Assembly (NCBI GenBank): GCA_037957365.1
Contig: JARHVA010000006.1
Span: 6,387,001-6,451,000, forward strand
Direction of reading: 5' to 3'
Length of the DNA: 64,000 nucleotides
From: Torreya grandis
Lineage: Eukaryota; Streptophyta; Pinopsida; Cupressales; Taxaceae
This document shows, piece by piece, positions 25,061 through 37,170 of this stretch. The translations under genes and the position numbers were made by a program. Numbering within the stretch: the stretch's first letter is position 1; each line of letters starts with the position of its first letter. A model generated the notes under the pieces. It was given only the letters and a program-made list of their open reading frames with translations. It had not been told where the DNA came from and did no database searches.

Positions 25061-25643
25061 GATATGAGAGCCAAACCCCAATGGAAGATAAATCTGAAAT
25101 TGTATGAGAACATAGAATCCTAAGGTAGAAACCTAGGGATTTTTATGCTCAAGTCAAAGGTTTGCCAAAATATTTTACTTATTTTATGATTAATGTGATC
25201 TAAATGAAGTAAAATTATGAATATTTAGATTATATAAAATAGGGAAATAATCATACAAACATGAATGTAAAAGAGTAGATTGATATTGCACATAGAAGAT
25301 TAGAAATTGACAAAGCACTATGGGATAGAGATACTTAGCTTATTCTAATATTATTTTTCTCACTATGTTCAATGTCTCTAAAATGTTTTGTGTTTACTCG
25401 ATAACTTCTTAGATCATAAGATAGGATCTCAAACCCTTCGTAAACACTATCAATGAAACCAAGACCCCTTCTACAACTGATACCATCTAAGCCTTATCGG
25501 TAATGTTCTTGTTGATTATGCAAATCTATGATGCCTTAGACCATTATGCATACACCTATAAAAACCTCATGTGTGTGTGTTCATCTTAGGTCCTATGTAC
25601 TGATCTATGTTTTTATTCTCCTTGATTTGAAACCTGAATCACA

Positions 25644-25655
25644 CTTTTGATACCA
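25644..25655 (-). promoter_or_regulatory. Primer-binding site of element F
   Basis: Reverse strand TGGTATCAAAAG, close to the initiator-Met PBS, three bases from an LTR-like CA end (TGATCTG on the plus strand at 25659). Confidence 0.75.
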
Positions 25656-25658
25656 AGA

Positions 25659-27400
25659 TGATCTGAAAAATGGGTTGGATATTTGGGTTGGACTAACCTT
25701 AGCCACTCTTCACTAATTAGTTGAGTGTTTCCTACATTATAAAACTCCAAAGAGGGCTAAAACCACATGTAGTTCCCCAAAAAATGTGTGTGTGCCAAAT
25801 CATGTGAATGTGAGTCTAAATGTAATTTTACCTAGGCCTTCCTTTGGTACAAGCATGAAATTGATATGCACAATCAAATTTATTCTTTATAAATCTTCAT
25901 ATATATGTTTAATTTTAATATCAATCAATGATCTATCTATGTTCTCTATAAATTCATCTTATTTCAATGAATTATTATCCTTATAATGCTTTTAGAGAAT
26001 TTGTGCACATAATGCTCTTAAATTTGAATTATGAAACTATTGGCATGCATAAGTTGACCCAACAAAGCCCAAAAAGATAAAAAAATCAACACGAAGGGTA
26101 TCAAACTCAAAAGATATACATGGATACTAAAATTTGGTATTAAGTACTTGATAATGACAAGCTTGATGTACATTTAACATGCATGACTTGAGTACACAAA
26201 CATGGTCTTAATATGCCATTCTCTCATACCTACATGATACCTTATGATTTTAACCCTTTCGTTATGTCGTTACACACCTATGAGAACCTCATTATCTATT
26301 TAAAACCTACCTAATATCCCACACAAACATCTCTAAACTTTTAGTTTAGTCTACTTGTATAAAGGTCAGTAATGCCAAGTTTGGTTAGTATCACCAATCA
26401 ATACTGACCTGATCTAGTCAGTATCCACCCTCTCCCAACAACAAGTACTTTTTAGAATCAAACCTTTATTTAGAGTTAAACATCTACCTAGCATGTTAGT
26501 GGCATGATAAATCACCTAATTGGACTCATATATATACAAATCAGGGTCTCATTTAATAGGGGACTAGGCACTTATTTCGTACATATCTATACACTATTGG
26601 CTATTGAGGAAATTTTCCCTATTAATCTCAAATTATAAATCTATCACTATGAGAAACCACAAGCCAATTCTGAAGTATACCACATCCAATTCAAAGTAAG
26701 AAATTTCAAGCATCAAATACAAATCATTAGTTGCATACATATAGAGAAGGAACACAATTTCAAACTGACACTATGTGAGAACTATTTGTGGCTTGATTTT
26801 CCTCCTCAAAGTATCAAATACATATACATTAGTCAATCATCAAATGGGGGTGATTGGGGTTAGCTTATCCTGTTACACTTTTTGAATTTTTGTAAGTTTT
26901 TATACCTCATAAGTGCACCTAGGATTTCAATGTAGAGAATATTGATTTATTGAGTTATGTGCATCTTCAGGGTCCAACATTGCACACATAAACATTTAAA
27001 AGATAGGTAAAGGTGATTATATGGCCACTGGCCCATCTTTTAGCATAGGTTACTACCGAATAGTATAGGTTAGTATCGATAGTTGACATTGACTCAAATC
27101 TAATGAAACTGACCCTATGTAGATAGAAACATAGTTCTTAAACTACATAAATTACAAGATTAATTTAGTATATTTTCCACTACTAAAATACACTCACAGT
27201 CAAATAATCAATCATAAAATCTAAGAACTCATCCCTTTTTTGTGTTTACTATATTTAGCATGTCACTTATTAAATCATTACTATCAGTTTAAGGTATTCT
27301 ACATTCAGATGTATGCTTAAAAGTCATATTTATCAATCTAAATTATCCTATTAGGGTTTTTTAAACAAAATTATGATAAAACATACTGGTGAACTTTTAG
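25659..27400 (-). mobile_element. 5' LTR of element F, outer end unresolved
   Basis: Begins TGATCTGAAAAATGG on the plus strand beside the PBS. No coding signal. The right end is not defined because no partner copy was found, so the coordinate given is only a rough limit. Confidence 0.4.
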
Positions 27401-28560
27401 ATTGATCGAATTTATCAAACTGTACATTTAAATTAGAGCTTCATCCTTCTAGGGTTTTAAGATTTCAACTGTAGGGTTTTATTTTCAAACCTAATTTTTT
27501 AATTATTCCCTAATAATACCCATCACCTATGGCTATTGTGAATAAACATTATTTTTTAACACAAGTCATGAATGTACATTTTTCATATTTTTCTATACGG
27601 ATAATGTATCTTACTTGGATCAATTATATAAGTAAATGGGTTAAATGGATCAAATCTAAAAACACTAATAATGCTATAATTAACAATGTACAATCCCAGG
27701 TCTTCCTCTAATTAAATTTTTACAACATTTAATCTGAGTTACCACTAGAAAGGAAAGGGCATGCATGAATCCTTTTGTTCCTCCTCCCCCTAGACCTTGA
27801 GGTTACTGGCTACCATCTCGCTCCCATTATTCACCCATTATTCACACAACCAATAGATAATGACCGTTTAAATATTATAAGATGGCCCACTCTAATAATG
27901 CAGAACAATCACAATCACATGTGGAAGATCATACCATCATTCCTCCATCACAATCTATTCTAGTAGCTCAAATGCATACATATGATGTGGGTGAATAAAT
28001 TTCAAAAAAAGACAAACCAATCATAACATACAACGTAGTTATACAAATCACAACTTAATATTGAACAACTAAAACTTATTCTTAGTCTTCCTTTAGAGGT
28101 GAAGTTAGAATATCAAGATGGCATAGTCAAATTATTATGATAGTGAGGATGAGGATACTAACATGGTAGATATGATACATGATCAGGTATGCAACTTAAA
28201 ATTCAACCCTTCAAATTAATATTTATATCATGTTCTATTCACACCTATTGAAATTAGAAAATATTGAGATGATTAATATATAACAAAAAAGGATAAATCA
28301 AAAGTTCTTATTCAGGCACAATCTTTTAGGGGTAAAATAAAGGCAACATTAATATATCGTGATCAATCTTTAATCTATTTTTAAATTGAGGTGAACCAAA
28401 TTAATAGATCTAAACTTTTGAAATTGAAATATAGGAATATACAAATATGGAAGTCAAATACAAAATTTATAGAATCTAAAAGTTAACAAAAAAAATAATA
28501 GGCCTATAGATATGCAAACCTACCAAAATAGATATTATGTTGACTGTGTAGCCATGTGAC
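27401..28560. other. No recognised gene
   Basis: Mixed AT-rich sequence with two short plus-strand open frames (27529-27711, 27775-27963) and AGGGTTTT motifs near 27450-27480 of the kind common in plant leaders. Nothing supports a functional gene. Confidence 0.35.
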
Positions 28561-28593
28561 TAGAAACTAGCTAAAAGGATATAAAAATTATGT

Positions 28594-28791
28594 CATAACT
28601 GAATTCAAGAATTATAACTATGTTGGGAAAAGTTTTCATAAAGAGGGAATGATGCACTATGATTGCATCCTAGTTGACTATGTTCTTTTTGTGCAATTAC
28701 CTGCAAAGGTTGACTATTCAATTATATGTGCCAAATATGCCATGAAAAATACCTGTAAAAAATAAACCCATGTTCCTACACAAAAACCAAG
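28594..28791 (+). pseudogene. Unrecognised coding-like stretch, left part
   Basis: About 50-60 codons are open on the plus strand, with ordinary protein-like content (for example GKSFHKEGMMHYDCI and VQLPAKVDYSIICAKYAM), ending at a stop near 28768 and then a probable frame change. I do not recognise the family. Element A starts at 28797, and a similar open stretch continues on its other side at 37014. It could be a decayed host gene or an older transposon. Confidence 0.4.
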
Positions 28792-28796
28792 TAGGA

Positions 28797-30084
28797 TGTT
28801 TCATTAAAATTTTGCTTTATTCTTCGAGAAAAGAAGAAGGAAACTAGATACAGGTATGGTTGAAAAACTTGTTTGGTTGTGTGCATGATAATCCAAATGA
28901 TTGTGAGAGCTCCTCTTTGTCTTGGGAGAATGACCTGTATAAGAAAGAGAATAGAAAATGGTTTGTTAGTTAGGTAGGAAGGTGGATCGCCTAGTAAGCT
29001 AGACCCACCTTTTAAGACAAGTTAATGTTTAGAAAATAAGGTTGCATAATAGATATGAAAGTACTTAATTAACTAAAATAAATACTTTTCTAAAATAAAT
29101 ATGTTTAGATTAACAAGATAACATTAAGGTGAATGTTAAACTATCAAAATATGGTTCAAATATGGTTAGGTTGTTATTTTTGGTTTATATTATGATAAAA
29201 GTCAAGAAAAAGAAGTTTTGTTTGAGGTTATTGGTTGGATAGGTACTTGTTAGTTGCTTGTTAGTTTTTGGTCTAACAGTGACCATTGGTGATCAGAGTG
29301 ACCGTCAATGGTTGAGCTAACCATTAGTGGTTAGATAGATCATTAGTGGTCATAGGGACCATCGATAGTTACTATCGGTCTAGTCTAGGTCAAGTAGCTC
29401 AGTTAGGCAAGGTTGATTAATTTGGTTCAAGGTTGGTTTTGGTTGGCTATTAGTTCTGAGACAGAGGGTGAGTCTCAGAAGGGTCCAACTTAGAGGTTGA
29501 GTGCTTATATGTTCAAGAGGTTGAGGATTGGGTACAATCTAAAAAACATTAAATAAATTAGAATAATGACAAAATACTTAGTTGAAATCTTGATGAAGAA
29601 GAATTCCATTTATGGAGATTGTTGATGTTGATGATGACTGAAGTTGATTGCTTAACCTGTAAAAGAAACTCTGACACATGAAGATGGCAGATGCAAATGG
29701 CTTTTGATAATTACAAATAAAATGGTTGTGGATCTTTTTCACCTCCTCAAGCTCTCTTTTCATAGGAAATAAAGAGACGTGGATGTGTAGGTTGGATTAA
29801 GGGGTTTAACTCACATCTAAATTTAACTTACACATGCATTGACTCACACAAGCTAATTATAAAAAAGCAAGTTGTAGTTGATGCTAGAGTTAACTATTCA
29901 GGTGGTGGATAGTTGATTGTTAATGGTCAAGCTGACCATCTATGGTCAAAGGTCAAAGGTTAAATTGGTCAAAAGGGTGGGTTTAGCCAATTAGAGGTTT
30001 GGTGAGGTAAATGGATAGGAAGTAGTTCAAGGAGGTCAAGTTACACCATGCAGAACCATGGTGTGTGGTTTTCTAGTGTCTACA
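28797..30084 (-). repeat. 3' LTR of element A
   Basis: 1288 bases. Plus-strand ends are TGTTTCATT and GTGTCTACA. It aligns along its length with the right LTR (shared AAAAGAAGGAAACTAGATA-like, GAGAGCTCCTCTTTG and GTTAGTTAGGTAGGAAGGT blocks). Confidence 0.9.
29281..29380. repeat. Cluster of short dyads around GACCAT in LTR A
   Basis: Several near-palindromic motifs follow one another: ACCATTGGTGATC, AACCATTAGTGGTT, and at 29357-29380 a strong dyad with arms CGATAG and CTATCG around TTA, extended by GACC and GGTC. The right LTR has the same cluster, more decayed (about 36222-36320). Confidence 0.7.
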
Positions 30085-30098
30085 TTTTACCCCTTTTT
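30085..30098 (-). promoter_or_regulatory. Polypurine tract of element A
   Basis: Reverse strand AAAAAGGGGTAAAA directly before the LTR start TGTAGACAC. Confidence 0.75.
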
Positions 30099-33000
30099 GT
30101 TATGTAGTTTGTATCAACAAATTACAAAACAAAAATGGATTTTTAGTTGAAGTTTCGATTGCCCTAAGCATGGGAGAGGTTTTTCCCCCTCAATCCAGGA
30201 GTTGATGAGGAAAAATAGAATCAGGTGTAGGTTTGACGAGTGGTAAAGGTGATGATGAAGGTGGGCATCATGAAGGTGGGTGATAGGTTGGGCATTAAAG
30301 CACAAACATGTGTACTAAGTGTGACAAAATGGTGTGATATCTAAGATTTTTCATTGATTAGGTTGCCATAGTTGGTCAAAATAAAGGTCAGTGCTAGAAG
30401 AACAAGTGACAAGTAGACTGCATGATCACATTTAGGCATGGCGATTGGGTACACTCGTAAATACAAGTCTCCTATACAAGGTCTATGTTTCCATGGGTAT
30501 CCAAGATAGGAAGTACTCCTAAGGAAACACAAATTGGTAAGGTGAAGTCATGGGTATCTAAGGTAAGAAGTGCTCTAAAAAAGACACAATTTGGTCAAGT
30601 GTGCACGAGGTAACACAAGTTCAAAAGTGGTCAACATGGTAATTATTGTCATTGTGATTAAAAGGACCAAGGCAAGGGTTGTCATAAAGCACATGCTAGG
30701 TGGGATGAAGTGGCCAATAGCAAGGTGACAAGGTGGTTAGTATGGTTGGCTCATGGAGATGGTAACTTCATGGGTTGGTTTGGTTGGTAGAGAAAGGTGA
30801 TCTCTAATGGTTAGTTTAGGTAATGGCTCAAAAATTCAAGGCTAGGTTGTGGAGAAAGGTAATCTCCAGTGGTTAGGTTGGTGTAGAAAGGTAATCTCCA
30901 ATGGTTAGTTTAGGTAATGGTTCAAAAAGGTAAGGTTGGGTTTGGAGAAAGGTAATCTCTAGTGGTCAACTTGGTGGAGAATGGTAATCTCTAATGGCTA
31001 GTGGTGTTCAAATTGGTTTCCCAATTTGGGTTACTACTTGGTTTGGTAAAAAAAGTGCCCCATTTCCTAGTGAAAGGGTACAAATTGGGTAGTTGGGGCA
31101 TTAATGACCTAAAAAAGGAAGACATACATCTTGACAAGGTAGTCATGAAAATAGGAGTAGGCTAAATGCTCCAATTGGTAAAGACCATAATGGCAATATG
31201 GGTGGGCTTAAGAACATAATCCCCTTTCATGCATTGCATAATATTAGTTCATTGGTTAAAAGAATTGGTTTGATTGCATAGTGTCAAGTAAGCTCAAAAT
31301 CTCTTGATATGTAGAGTGTAAAAGGAGAGATGTATGAAGTAGGTGAATGGATGGTAGCATAACCTTCTTGTGGGGATGGCTTTTCCCTTTTGTAGGTGAC
31401 CTAGGAACCATTATAGACAAGTCCATGTTCTAATTTTGGTGTAGATTGATCGATGCGGGAAGTCTATGAATGTTGTGTGAAATTGGGTTGAAACTTTCTT
31501 AGGATTGCTTTGTTTTTGAATTTTGACTTTGGGTCTTTTAATGTTTTTATTTGATGGGTTTGGTAAGTTGATAGATGCACTAAGCTTCCATGTGATTTAT
31601 TGACAAAAGTTGACTTAACCATCCTTCAAGGGAGTGGTCTAAGCTTTGGATCTGTTTATGTTGATAGATATCCTTTGAGGGATCATTCTACCTTTTAAAC
31701 AATTTTTTTGATGGTTTTGGGCAGTTGTCCTTCAAGGGAGCAGTTTGCAATGCTAGAGATTATTGACCCAAGTGATATTTGGTATCTCAATTTTAATGTT
31801 ATGTTGGTTTATACATAAACTAGTCTATATAGGCTGAAATTCTTTCCTTTATATAGGAAAAACCATAGCACAAGAAGGTGAATGATGGGTGAAAGAGGTT
31901 TAAATGAAAATGACCATGGGGATCCATCCTATAAAGGTTAGAAAGTATCCATGAGAAACATGCCATAGGTAGAGCTATGATACCCATGCTTAGGATCAGG
32001 CTAAGATTGTGATGGATAATCACATGGTCTTGTTTTAATCAGTTGTCCTTAAAATAAAGAAATGAAGGCGAATGAAAATAAGGGATGAACTTAAGTGGGA
32101 TACAAGATGACAAAGAACTTGGTTTAAAAAAAGAATGGGATATGAATGCAAAGCATTGAGGGGTTTAGGTTTTGATATGCCCTAGATCCACACTTACATG
32201 TAAATGGTTTAAGCCAATCAGGAGAGAAGAGGTCCCCCAGTTAATTTTTGACACTTGATTAGATGTGGAAAAGATGTTGGAGTGATGATGGTTAAGTAGG
32301 TAGAATGAAACAAAATGATTCCATTTGTCTCCATAAAGTTGGTTAGATGAAGGTTGTTATAATTTTGATTAGATTTCAATGGTGGTTGGTTTTTGGTTTG
32401 GTTAGGTAGGTTTAGGTGTTGGGTTGGGTTGGTTTGCTAGATTGATTGGGTATTTGGGTTAAAAGGCAAGGTTGATAGGTTCAAAGACCAAAAGAGCCTA
32501 AGCAGAACTGTTGAAGTTGAAGGTTTATTTAGGTTGGAGGTAAAACTTTGGGTTAAGGTCAAGGTTAGGTGTAGGTTGAGGTAATAAAATACCAAGGGTT
32601 GGTTTGGTCATTATTTAATGTTGGGGTTATTTCTTGGTCAAAGATTTTAGAGGAAGAATTCCCCTTGATGCTCTTTCCATGAATGTTGAGGTGGGAAAAG
32701 ATTCCTAGGAAAAAATGTGGGTTAGTAAATACGGTTTAGGAAGGATGAAGATGACTTCATTTCCCTCTCAAGGTTTGTTAGTTTGGAGTTCAAGTTATAG
32801 GTGGTGGTTCAGGAGAGATATTTGTGATGGTGTTATAGAGAGGGAAATATTATTGGGTCAGATTTGGGTAGGTTTGAGGTTTAGAAATGATGTTGGGAAC
32901 ATCATCATGAAATAGAGGTGGGGTGGACAAGAGTGTCGAATTATCCTAGTGAGGTAATTTAGGTGAGGTGTGGGTAGATTCAATAAAAGGGGAGCCAAGA

Positions 33001-33600
33001 TTTAAGAAATATTGAATGAAGGGTTGATGTTGGTCTATGTTGATAGATAAGTTGTTTATGATTGGATTAAAAGTTGGGTTGATTAGTTGTGGGAGGTAAG
33101 ATGGGTGGTTGATTCAGCTTGTTGGTTGGGTTTTCTTGTTTATTTGGTTTTTTTGGTAAGGTAAGGTGATAAAAAAATTGACCCTATTCAAAATGGAATC
33201 AAATCAAAGACATTATCATTAGGTAGATGAAAACTAGAAGATTATAGAGGAATTGAATGGGTTTGATTTTAGTTAAGGTTGAGTTGGATTTAGTTATAGG
33301 CAAGGTGTTTTGAGTTTGGGTTGGCTCCATTAAAAGTGGAAGTGGAAGAGGTGGGTTGGTTTCCTTAATTATGTTTTTAAAGGAAAGTTGAGAAGGCTCT
33401 TCTTAGCCAATAAGTGGTTGGTTTAAGGTTGATTCTTCCTTAGTGATGATTTAAAAAGGAATTTGAAAAGGGTGCACTTGGTTAACAAGTGGATTGGTTG
33501 GGGTTTTGATTATGGTTTCCCTAGTTATAGATGCACTAAGGACCAAATCTAATGAAGGGACTTCATTGTGTTGAGGGATTTGATTATGGGCATTCACAAT
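30099..33600 (-). other. Long non-coding part of element A
   Basis: Very rich in GGTT/TGGT on the plus strand, with no open frame resembling pol. It holds repeats (see 30791-30997) and a diverged direct repeat near 30490 and 30550 (GGGTATC.AAG.TA.GAAGT). It lies between gag and the PPT, where pol would be in an autonomous element. Confidence 0.55.
30791..30997 (+). repeat. AGAAAGGTAATCTC repeats with alternating spacing
   Basis: Five copies of an approximately 20-base unit at 30791, 30853, 30885, 30946 and 30978. The spacing alternates 62, 32, 61, 32, so the higher-order unit is about 93-94 bases. Confidence 0.85.
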
Positions 33601-33644
33601 AATGGGTGTAAACAGAGGTTCAATGATTGATTACTTGAATACAT

Positions 33645-34967
33645 TCAATTATAAGTTGGGGGAATATAGATAATATCCTTTGGAACCTCCTTTTGATCAA
33701 TAAGGATTTGGATGATCATCTTAAAAGACCCGCATCTATCTACCACATGTTTGTTAGTGTGATGATACGTACAAAACTCATTCTCTATAAACCAAATGGC
33801 TTTTAGAAGAGAAAAATTGATGGGTTTGATTTGATGGACTCTAATGATAAAATCCCTTAAAATTTTGTCAAGGATTGAAGCATATGATTCCCCCAATGGG
33901 GTGTACTACCTAGGAAGAGGATGCACCAATGGCTCTTGAGGTTGCGAGCTAATTGGTTGGTTTGATAAAGTTGGTTGGCTAAATAATTATGGTTGATTTG
34001 ATAAATTTGAGTGATTTTATGGGTTGGGTATGCTTGATAAGGTTGGTGGGTTGGAAAAATTTGGTTGATATTTATTGGTTTGATTTGGTGAGGTTGATTG
34101 GTTTAATAAGATTGGTGGGTTCAAAAAGTTTAAAAGGTTTGATAAGGTAGATTAGGTAGGTTTGTTTGAGAGGCTGGGTATGGTTGAGGTATTTGATATA
34201 TTTGACATAGTTGATATGATGGGTAGGTTCGATATGGTTGGGTGGCTTAAAAATTTTGGTTGGTTCAATGTGGTATGTTGATAGTGGTTGGTTTGATAGT
34301 TTTTGGGTTGATAGTTGTGGGTAGTATGACTAGGGGGATAGACCAAGTCTTGGTTTTGAGATAAAGAAGGTTTCCATAAAGGGGGTATAGTTGATTGATA
34401 TGATTTTTGAGGTAGGTAATCAAAAGTTTGATATGATAGAGGTAATTTATATGATGGTTGGGATAGGTAACCCAAAGATTGGTGAGGTTTAGATAGTTGA
34501 GGTTGATGTGGGTTATGACAATGGACAAATAAGGGTTGAAAGGTTATTGGTTGGTTGATGTCATGATCAAGTGGTTGTTGAAACATTGTCAATTAGTTGT
34601 AGTTGAGGTTGAATTGATTACAAGTAAGGTTGGGTTGGTTGTAGGTGAAATTAAGTTGGTTATAAGTGATATTGGGTTGATGGTAGGTAAGGTTGGGTTG
34701 GTTATGGGTGATGTTGGGTTGTTCATAGTTAAGGTTGGGTTGATGGTAGGTAAGGTTGGATTGATTAAGGGTAAGGTTGACTTGGTCATAGTTGAGGTTG
34801 GGTTGATTAAGAGTAAGGTTGATTTGATCATAGTGTGGCATAGGAACATAAGTATCTCTTAATGCAGGGTAACACTCTAAGTCAAAAGGGTTATTTTCTA
34901 GGAGTTTAACAAAGTTATGATCTCTAGGATAAAATATAAGAGTGTTCCCCATTGAACAAGGCAACAT
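33645..34967 (-). pseudogene. Gag of element A with heptad repeats and zinc knuckle
   Basis: From right to left: a start region (Met at 34967), an Asn/Pro/Leu/Tyr-rich repeat domain encoded by the 21-bp minisatellite (34835-34605), a Pro/Gln/His-rich stretch (34592-34152), then a block reading EPLVHPLPR and PLGESYASILDKILRD. Finally, at about 33790-33690, comes CTYHHTNKHVVDRCGSFKMI, the CxYHxxxxHxxxxC knuckle of plant gypsy gags, followed by IQILIDQ. Frame shifts lie between blocks. The knuckle keeps its Cys and His residues. The protein would coat the element's RNA. Confidence 0.75.
34605..34835 (-). repeat. 21-bp coding minisatellite, about 11 units
   Basis: Units built on AAGGTTGGGTTGATGGTAGGT start about every 21 bases (34626, 34647, 34668, 34689, 34710 and so on). 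On the reverse strand they encode heptads of the NQPNLTY type. The unit has no stop in several frames on either strand, which explains overlapping open frames here on both strands. Confidence 0.9.
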
Positions 34968-35676
34968 AGATGAGGTAGGTGAAGGTAAGATGGTAGAAGG
35001 TTACCAAAGAGAGTTAAGATTCCTCATAACTCAAAACAAAGAGAAGACAAGAAAATGAAACACACACTAAAGCACATTAAGTCCTAAGGTTCTATAAATT
35101 TATCTTTTCACTTATGTTTTAAGTTTTAATAGTGTGTGACAAAATTTGGCATGTAGAATGGGTACTAGAAAAGAAATATATGGTTGGTTTTAGGTTGTTC
35201 AAGATCTCAAAAAATATCTATATTAGAAATCAATATGTGGCTTGATATTGGGGACTACCCCCTCACTTCACACACCGCAATGATAAGGGTGTTAGGTGTT
35301 TAGCCAATAAATACCAATTTCTAGAGTTTATAATTAACCAGAGAGTTGAGTTGGTTGTCCCCTTGGTAATGACCTCCAAGTATGATTGTTGGGAAAGGGC
35401 AATGTGATTTCTAGGTGATGAAATCTTAGTCGAGCCTTATCTCAAGTTGTTTGATGTTTTGATTGATGTAGGTGGTTTGGTTTAGTGTGTGCAATAAAAG
35501 TGATGCTATGATTAAATTACTTTGCCTCAATTTAAACTATGTGAACTAAACTTGCAAGTAAATAATGTATAAAAGGTTAATTTTAAACCCAAAAGAAATT
35601 TTGATTTTGTTTATGAGCATAGAATAGAGAGAAGAGCATATAGATGTAAACAAATGAAATCCAAGTAGAAAATCAA
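34968..35676 (-). other. Leader of element A
   Basis: Non-coding sequence between the PBS and gag. It carries GACTACCCCCTCACTTCACA near 35254, but nothing further is recognised. Confidence 0.5.
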
Positions 35677-35696
35677 GGATCCCACTAGGCATACCA
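35677..35696 (-). promoter_or_regulatory. Primer-binding site of element A
   Basis: Reverse strand TGGTATGCCTAGTGGGATCC, three bases from the LTR end. It starts TGG, as a PBS must, but I cannot assign the tRNA. Confidence 0.6.
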
Positions 35697-35699
35697 GAA

Positions 35700-37008
35700 T
35701 TTTTCACTATAATTTTGCTTTATTCTTTGAGAAAAGAAGGAAACTAGATATGGGTATGGCTGAAAAATCTATTTGGTTGTGTGCGCATTGATCCAGACAG
35801 TTATGAGAGCTCCTCTTTGGCTTGAGAAGATGACTTGCATAAGAAAGACATTAGAAAATAGTTTGTTAGTTAGGTAGGAAGGTAGATTGCCTATCAAGCT
35901 AGATCCAAGAAGTACATAACTCCCTTAGAGGCTATCAATCCACCTTTTAAGAGAATTTAATGTTCATTGAAAAAGGTTGCATAACAAATATGAAAGTACT
36001 TAATCAAATTAGATAAATACTTTTCCAAAATAAATACATTTAGATTAACAAGATAACATTAAGGTGAATGTTAAACTATCAAAATATGCTCCAGGTATGG
36101 TCAAGTTGTTATTTTTGGTTTGTATTATGATAGAAGTCAATAAAATAGGGTTTTGGTTGAGGTTATTGGGTGGTTAGGTGATTGTTGGTTACTTTTTAGT
36201 TTTTGGTCTGATAGTCACCATTGATGATCAGAGTGACTGTCAACGGTTGAGCTAATCATCGATGATTAAATAGATCATCAATAGTCATAGGGACCATCAA
36301 TAGTTATTGTTAGTTTGGTCTAGGTCATGCAATTCAGTTGGGCAAGGTTGATTTATTTGGTTTAAGGTTGGTTTTGGTTGGTTATTAGTTATGAGACAGA
36401 GGGTGAGAATTAAAACGGTTTGAATTAGAGGCTGAGAGCTCAGATGGTTAAGAGGTTATGGATTGGGTGAAAGCTATAAAAAATGAAATAACTTGGAATA
36501 ATGACAAAATACTTATCTGATAGTTTGATGAAGATGAAGTCTATTGATGGAGATTATTGGTGATGATTTTGATGTTGATAATAGTTGATGTTGATTGCTT
36601 GACGTATAAAAGAAACTCTAACACATGAAGATGGCAAATGTAGATGGCTCCTGAAAATTGTAGATAAAATGGTTGTGAATCCTTTTCACCTCTTTAATCT
36701 CTCTTTTTATAGGAAAGGAGAGGTGGAAGAGTAGGTTGGATTAAGGGGTTCAACTCGTGTCTAAAATTAACTTGCACATGTATTAACTCGCACAAGCTAA
36801 TTATAAAAAGTAAGTTATAGTTGATGTTAGATTTAACTATTTAGGCAATGGATAGCTAACCTTTGGCGGTCAAAGGTTGAAGGTTAAATTGGTCAAAAGG
36901 GTGAGTTTATCCAATTGTAGGTTTGGTGGGGTAAATGGCTAGGAAGTGATTCAAGGAGGTTAGGTTGGGACATATAGGACTATGATGTATGGTTTTTTGG
37001 TGTCTACA
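35700..37008 (-). repeat. 5' LTR of element A
   Basis: 1309 bases and the partner of 28797-30084. It ends GTGTCTACA on the plus strand. The left end (TTTTTCAC) has lost the TG seen in the partner. Confidence 0.88.
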
Positions 37009-37013
37009 TAAGA

Positions 37014-37170
37014 TATCAAATGTAATAAGGGGTATTGGATAAGTGGAATAGCTATGTTATCCTCAAAAAACCTTACATAATCTGAGTACTACCTACAGAG
37101 GCTAGATGGGCCTCAAACTAATGTAGTTCTCCCTCCTAGGGTGAGTGTGTGATCTGTGATTGTGAAACTA
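37014..37170 (+). pseudogene. Unrecognised coding-like stretch, right part
   Basis: Plus strand, right of element A: NKGYWISGIAMLSSKNLT, a stop, then SEYYLQRLDGPQTNVVLPPR. It appears to continue the stretch at 28594-28791 once A and one copy of the 5-bp duplication are removed. Family unknown. Confidence 0.4.

Larger units (their letters stand above)
28797..37008 (-). mobile_element. LTR retrotransposon A, complete but without pol
   Basis: Two LTRs in direct orientation (28797-30084 and 35700-37008) flank about 5.6 kb. Flanking 5-mers TAGGA (28792-28796) and TAAGA (37009-37013) match at 4 of 5 bases, as a decayed target-site duplication. On the reverse strand the order is LTR, PBS (35696-35677), gag (about 34967-33645), long non-coding part, PPT (30098-30085), LTR. 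I see no protease, RT or integrase, so it is non-autonomous. It inserted into a coding-like stretch. Confidence 0.85.

Noticed and set aside
27420..27560. Host promoter or 5' leader with AGGGTTTT motifs
   Set aside because: No TATA box in a sensible place and no real coding sequence downstream.
34536..34862. 108-codon plus-strand open frame (Val/Gly/Lys-rich)
   Set aside because: It is a by-product of the 21-bp minisatellite, which has no stops in several frames. The reverse strand carries the gag.
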